A program made the translations under genes and the position numbers. Below, in pieces: positions 60,253 to 64,000 of a stretch of DNA of 64,000 nt (the first letter of the stretch is position 1; every line of letters starts with the position of its first letter). The DNA lies in assembly GCA_029266635.1 (NCBI GenBank), contig JAQSWM010000004.1, forward strand, positions 186,001 through 250,000. Reading direction: 5' to 3'. This DNA comes from Sphingobacteriaceae bacterium. Its GTDB lineage: Bacteria > Bacteroidota > Bacteroidia > Sphingobacteriales > Sphingobacteriaceae. The notes below the pieces were generated by a model. It was not told the origin of the DNA. It worked only from the letters and a program-made list of their open reading frames with translations, and did no database searches.

Positions 60253-61235
60253 TGGACAACGCAGAAAAAAAGCGCTCGATAACAGTAGGCATATTCGTGG
60301 CTTTAGGCATCCTGGTGCTGGTAGCTACTATCTTTACGCTTGGCGGGCAGCAAAAACGCTTCGTCAAAAATATACGGGTAAAATCGATCTTTAAAGACGT
60401 TAGTGGTTTAAAGGCAGGCAACAACGTTTGGTTTTCAGGGGTAAAAATCGGCACAGTTAAGTCGATGAAATTCGTTGGCAATTCTGAAGTTGAGATAGAA
60501 ATGGCTATTGAAGCTGCTGAGCAAAAGTACATTCGGAAAAATGCTAAAGCAAAGGTGAGTTCTGAGGGAATGATCGGGAATAAGATCATCGTGATTTACG
60601 GCGGAACAGCCAATTCGGCTCCGGTTGAGGAAGGCGATTATCTGAAATCTGAAGAAGCCCTGAATACTGATGAGATGATGGCAACCCTGCAGGAAAATAA
60701 CAAGAACGTGCTGGATATTACCCGCGACTTTAAGTTTCTGAGCAAAACCATGGTTCGCGGAAAAGGCACTTTAGGTGCTTTCCTGACAGATTCAGTGATG
60801 GCTGCTAACGTAAAAGCAACGGTTGTAAACCTCGATAAAGCCTCACAAAACGCCATCCGGATAACTGCCGCAGTTAACCAGCTTATTGCCAAAATGAACA
60901 CTAAGGGCGGACTGGCCGATAATTTGTTTACCGACACCACTGTTTTCAACGACATCAAAACAGCGGTGAACCAGCTTAATCAGGCTACGGCAACCGCTTC
61001 CGAGATCACCAGCAACCTAAAGCAAACCACAGATAAGCTAAATGCTTCTAACAATGCGGTTGGCGTTCTGCTCAACGACGAACAGGCAGCTACACGCATC
61101 CGAAATACGCTGGGCAATTTAGAATCAAGCAGCAAGAAGCTGGATGAAGATCTGGAAGCGCTGCAGCATAACTTTCTCTTGAAAGGTTTTTTCAAGAAAA
61201 AAGAGAAAGCCGAGGCTGAAGCCGCAAAGCCTTAA
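60252..61235 (+). CDS. mlaD: MlaD/MCE-domain lipid-transport protein
   Basis: 327 aa with an N-terminal membrane anchor (VGIFVALGILVLVATIFTL) and an MCE domain at about 38-120 (IRVKSIFKDVSGLKAGNNVW, FSGVKIGTVKSMKFVGNSEV, AKVSSEGMIGNKIIVIYGG). A long helical tail with Thr/Asn-rich amphipathic segments (VNQLNQATATASEITSNLKQ) continues to the Lys/Glu-rich end. It forms the periplasmic hexameric ring that passes lipids. The tail is a probable coiled tunnel or tether. Gene order supports work with MlaE and MlaF. Confidence 0.92.
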   Translation: MDNAEKKRSITVGIFVALGILVLVATIFTLGGQQKRFVKNIRVKSIFKDVSGLKAGNNVWFSGVKIGTVKSMKFVGNSEVEIEMAIEAAEQKYIRKNAKAKVSSEGMIGNKIIVIYGGTANSAPVEEGDYLKSEEALNTDEMMATLQENNKNVLDITRDFKFLSKTMVRGKGTLGAFLTDSVMAANVKATVVNLDKASQNAIRITAAVNQLIAKMNTKGGLADNLFTDTTVFNDIKTAVNQLNQATATASEITSNLKQTTDKLNASNNAVGVLLNDEQAATRIRNTLGNLESSSKKLDEDLEALQHNFLLKGFFKKKEKAEAEAAKP

Positions 61236-61237
61236 TC

Positions 61238-61705
61238 ATGCCCAAGCAGAGTGCGGGATTGCTGGCTTACCGCTATCGCGATGATGTGCTGCAAGTTTTG
61301 CTTGTGCATCCGGGCGGACCTTTTTACATGAAGAAAGATTTGGGAGCGTGGTCTATCCCGAAAGGAGAATACGCGGAGGGAGAAGATCCCTTAGAAGTGG
61401 CGAAACGTGAGTTTGAGGAAGAGACAGGAAACCAGATCTGCAGCGAAACCTTCCTTCCGCTTTTGCCGGTGCGGCTAAAAAGTGGGAAAGAAATCAAAGC
61501 CTGGGCTGTTGCTGCCGATTTTGATCAGTGTTTTATCCGCTCGAATGAGTTTGAGATGGAATGGCCTCCCCGCTCGGGCAAGAAGCAATCGTTTCCGGAA
61601 GTCGACAAAGCTGAATGGTTTACCGTTGAGGAAGCTCGCCAGAAACTCAATCCCGCACAGGTGCCGCTGGTGCTTGAGCTGATCGACAAGCTCTCTCCTA
61701 TTTAA
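61238..61705 (+). CDS. Nudix hydrolase
   Basis: 155 aa. Nudix box GEYAEGEDPLEVAKREFEEE followed by TGNQ, preceded by LGAWSIPKGEY. The start AGLLAYRYRDDVLQVLLVHP fits the family that removes damaged or activated nucleotides such as diadenosine polyphosphates. The exact substrate is not evident. ATG at 61238, two bases after the MlaD stop, so it is probably co-transcribed with the mla genes. Its end overlaps the convergent CorA gene by 8 bases. Confidence 0.9.
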   Translation: MPKQSAGLLAYRYRDDVLQVLLVHPGGPFYMKKDLGAWSIPKGEYAEGEDPLEVAKREFEEETGNQICSETFLPLLPVRLKSGKEIKAWAVAADFDQCFIRSNEFEMEWPPRSGKKQSFPEVDKAEWFTVEEARQKLNPAQVPLVLELIDKLSPI

Positions 61706-62816
61706 ACCAGCCTTTTCGCCAGAAATAGATGATCTGCGCTACCGCGATAAAGATCATTACAGCCCATGTGTAAACGTATCCATTCGGCGAATACAGTTCA
61801 GGCATGTTATGGTGAAGTATCTTTCCTGTTTGCGGGTCGGTGTACGAGAAATTCATTCCGTAAACTCCCGCAATAAACGTCAATGGAATGAATATAGACG
61901 AGATGATTGTGAGCACTTTCATGATCTCATTCATCCGGTTGCTGATGATAGATAAGTTCATGTCTATCAGTGTAGTAGTAACATCTTTGTAACTCTCCAC
62001 CAGATCCACAACCTGCATACAATGATCGTAGGCATCCTTTAAAAAAGTCTTGGTTTCGTCGCTCACCAAAGGCGATTCATTCCTGATCATGTCGTTGATC
62101 TTATCCCGCTCAGGCCAGGCAGCCCGGCGCACCAGGATCATTGCACGTTTAATTTCCTGTGTTTTAAACATGATGCTTTTATCGGGTTTCCGATAGAGCA
62201 ACTCTTCAATAATATCCAACTCATCGCCCATACGATAGATCAAGTGGAAATAGTTATCGATCACTACGTCCATAAGCGCATACATGATGTACGATGTTCC
62301 GGCGGTGCGGATGGCACCTTTTCCCGCTTCCAAACGGGTGATCACGGGGCTTACGCACTCATTGTAGTTCTCCTGAAAGCTGATTAGAATATTTTTCATG
62401 AGCAGGAACGACATCTGCTCGCTTTCTATTTCCAGATTATCGTTGATGTAGATCATCCGGCTAACGGCAAACATATAATCTCTGTACTCGTCAAGCTTTG
62501 GCCGTTGATCAGTGCTTACAATATCTTCAAGCACCAGCTTGTGGATTTTGAACTCTTTCTCAATGAATTCGAGAAGTTCCAGGCTGCCTAAACCTCTGAT
62601 GTCAATCCATCGCGTTAAACCCTGATGCTGTTTCAAGAGGCTGGCCAGCTCCGAAGCATTTTTCGCTTCCTCCGCAAAATAATCTTTCTGATTAAACGAA
62701 TAGACGGTAATTCTGGGTTCCAGCGCATTCTCTGTAAGCTCTACAATCCCGGGACTTGAGCCCGGAATGGCATTCCTGCGTTTTGACTTAATGGTAATGC
62801 GCTTGATTTTAGACAT
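61698..62816 (-). CDS. corA: CorA-family magnesium/cobalt transporter
   Basis: 372 aa. The large N-terminal cytosolic domain (about 1-310) includes IDIRGLGSLELLEFIEKEFK, LVLEDIVSTDQRPKLDEYRD, ITRLEAGKGAIRTAGTSYIM and a long stalk helix. Two C-terminal membrane segments follow, with the pore signature GVYGMNFSY and the loop after it. GMN is the Mg2+-selecting motif. Channel-like pentamer in the inner membrane. ATG at 62816, seven bases after the WbqC stop, so both may share a transcript. Confidence 0.93.
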   Translation of the reverse strand: MSKIKRITIKSKRRNAIPGSSPGIVELTENALEPRITVYSFNQKDYFAEEAKNASELASLLKQHQGLTRWIDIRGLGSLELLEFIEKEFKIHKLVLEDIVSTDQRPKLDEYRDYMFAVSRMIYINDNLEIESEQMSFLLMKNILISFQENYNECVSPVITRLEAGKGAIRTAGTSYIMYALMDVVIDNYFHLIYRMGDELDIIEELLYRKPDKSIMFKTQEIKRAMILVRRAAWPERDKINDMIRNESPLVSDETKTFLKDAYDHCMQVVDLVESYKDVTTTLIDMNLSIISNRMNEIMKVLTIISSIFIPLTFIAGVYGMNFSYTDPQTGKILHHNMPELYSPNGYVYTWAVMIFIAVAQIIYFWRKGWFK

Positions 62817-62822
62817 TCGGTT

Positions 62823-63431
62823 TTATAAATAGCTGATACTCTGCGGGCCTTGGCTGAACAACAAATCAATTACGCTTAAGTTCGGCAAAAAACCGGTTTG
62901 GTGTTCAAACACCTGAAAATAGGGCTTTACTGAGCCGTGCGGTGGCTGTTTAGGATGAATGCTGTCGCGAAAATCCAGCGAATAATTCGCCGCTGGTTGA
63001 TATTCGTCGGTGTAGCCGTAGGTGATATTCAATTTCAGAAACTTCAGCAGGAGCGTAAACAACTCTTCGTTATAATCAAAAAGGAACTCCCACTTCTTCT
63101 CATAAAAAGGTGCAAGGTCATCCTCGTAAAATTCGAAATAAGCAGAACTTCTGTATGATGTTTGAAGGCTCATCCAATGAAGGCGCTGCCAGCGGAAATC
63201 GTAGCTGATGCGCACATCTTTCACTTTCGTGTGATTCTTCGAGCCCTTGATCACCGGAACGATCAGATCAAGTTTTCCATTTGGCGACTGTATGGTTGCC
63301 CGGTTGCGATAGGTCTGTTTAGGAAAATGCTCAAATTTCTCAAGAAGGATATCGTCTTTATGCCTGATGAGCTGAGTAAAGTATTCAACCGAAGGCAGGT
63401 AAAATAAAGGGAAAATTGCGCCTTTTTCCAT
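62823..63431 (-). CDS. WbqC-family protein
   Basis: 202 aa from the ATG at 63431 (MEKGAIFPLFYLPSVEYFTQ); the frame also extends upstream by a TTG that I reject. Family marks: YLPSVEYFTQLIRHKDDILLE, FPKQTYRNRATIQSPNGKLD, and SYDFRWQRLHWMSLQTSYRS, FYEDDLAPFYEKKWEF. WbqC-like proteins are linked with O-antigen or sugar-nucleotide pathways, though their reaction is uncertain. The divergent glycosyltransferase just upstream (63458) fits that. Spacing between the two starts is 26 bases. Confidence 0.88.
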   Translation of the reverse strand: MEKGAIFPLFYLPSVEYFTQLIRHKDDILLEKFEHFPKQTYRNRATIQSPNGKLDLIVPVIKGSKNHTKVKDVRISYDFRWQRLHWMSLQTSYRSSAYFEFYEDDLAPFYEKKWEFLFDYNEELFTLLLKFLKLNITYGYTDEYQPAANYSLDFRDSIHPKQPPHGSVKPYFQVFEHQTGFLPNLSVIDLLFSQGPQSISYL

Positions 63432-63457
63432 GGTATGCTTTAAGTTTGCCGAAAGTA

Positions 63458-64000
63458 ATGATAAATACTCCCGCGAAGAATGGCGCCTGGCCAAAAGTTT
63501 CTGTAGTCATCCTGAACTGGAACGGCAGGCACTTACTGGAGGAATTTCTTCCTTCCGTTTTCGAATCCACTTATCCAAATTTGGAGATCGTTGTAGGCGA
63601 CAATGCATCCACTGATGAGTCACTGTCCTTTGTGCGGGAAAATTATCCCTCGGCAAAAACCATCCAAAATCATGAAAATTTAGGCTTCGCCGGAGGCTAC
63701 AACGAAGTATTAAAGCAGGTAAATGCCGATTACTTCGTATTACTCAACTCGGATGTTGAGGTTGAGACCGGGTGGATTGAGCCTGTAATCCAAATGATGG
63801 ATGCGGACAAAGCCATTGCTGCTGCCCAGCCCAAAATCCGCTGGTACAAGCAGAAGCACTTATTTGAATATGCAGGTGCGGCAGGAGGCTTTATTGATAA
63901 GTATGGTTATCCTTTCTGTCGCGGGCGGATATTTGATACTGTTGAAGCTGATGAAGGACAATATGATGATGAGACGGAGATCTTCTGGGCTTCGGGTGCA
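63458..64000 (+). CDS. Family-2 glycosyltransferase (3' end beyond window)
   Basis: The ATG at 63458 opens 181 codons to the right edge. GT2 fold: KVSVVILNWNGRHLLEEFLP, EIVVGDNASTDESLSFVREN, HENLGFAGGYNEVLKQVNAD, and YFVLLNSDVEVETGWIEPVI with an NSDVEV (DxD-like) metal site. Family members transfer sugars from nucleotide donors to growing glycans; this type with ILNWNG and NLGFAGG is typical for rhamnosyl/O-antigen-type transferases. The C-terminus is not visible. Divergent from WbqC. Confidence 0.92.
   Translation, partial: MINTPAKNGAWPKVSVVILNWNGRHLLEEFLPSVFESTYPNLEIVVGDNASTDESLSFVRENYPSAKTIQNHENLGFAGGYNEVLKQVNADYFVLLNSDVEVETGWIEPVIQMMDADKAIAAAQPKIRWYKQKHLFEYAGAAGGFIDKYGYPFCRGRIFDTVEADEGQYDDETEIFWASGA

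Noticed and set aside
63432-63494. Upstream TTG start for WbqC
   Set aside because: It would overlap the divergent glycosyltransferase start, and the conserved part begins at the ATG at 63431.

Overview
The window is a chromosomal piece of a Bacteroidota bacterium, most likely of the Sphingobacteriales/Chitinophagales type. Evidence: a type IX secretion/gliding gene trio (CHU_C-type adhesin, PorP/SprF, OmpA-PD40), DUF2490 and head-GIN (DUF2807) families, a DUF4357 GIY-YIG protein, TAnnTTTG-like promoter boxes, weak Shine-Dalgarno sites, and dispersed palindromes of kinds common in this phylum. The genus cannot be read from the sequence. No rRNA, tRNA or CRISPR array was seen. Base composition looks even (mid-40s % GC by eye) except for an AT-richer island at about 38.9-41.8 kb.

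Layout. 0-6.3 kb: a minus-strand operon of a three-receiver hybrid kinase, CheR, CheB and a second hybrid kinase that runs off the left edge. 6.4-8.4 kb: two stress-type four-helix proteins (DUF892, DUF2383), a strongly folded RNA candidate, and an SGNH-hydrolase lipoprotein. 8.4-13 kb: two copies of a 0.5-kb unit encoding small secreted EAPxEL-repeat proteins, flanking a beta-barrel protein and a hybrid kinase, then a metallo-hydrolase. 13-19 kb: an aldo/keto reductase and the type IX trio. 19-27.3 kb: a LacI regulator and a three-gene catabolic operon (Na+/solute symporter, FAD oxidoreductase, large secreted protein) with palindromic operator candidates in front of it.

27.3-38.9 kb: a peroxiredoxin, a double OmpA-domain protein, a nuclease/phosphatase-fold protein and a split YeeE/YedE transporter. 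These are followed by a repeat-rich stretch: an MHS-type transporter gene with an in-frame 243-bp duplication of its 5' end, a decayed REP-associated (RAYT) transposase among amplified REP ends, a PIN-like gene bracketed by REPs, and an IS110-family transposase. 38.9-42 kb: an AT-rich island holding an overlapping pair of unrecognised genes (3-TM protein plus ~800-aa protein), lying between two MITE-like elements. This is the best candidate here for an undescribed system.

42-58.5 kb: mostly small ordinary genes (metallo-beta-lactamase fold, FN3-like, DUF1801, VOC, DUF2200, PAS kinase, GlxA-type regulator, SRPBCC pair, GIY-YIG, DUF1569, DUF559, DUF2807, RecQ, GAF protein, META, HI0933 flavoprotein), with two unusual tandem arrays at 43.4-43.9 kb. 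58.6-61.7 kb: a tightly packed MlaE-MlaF-MlaD lipid-transport operon plus Nudix. 61.7-64 kb: CorA, WbqC, and the 5' part of a family-2 glycosyltransferase that runs off the right edge.
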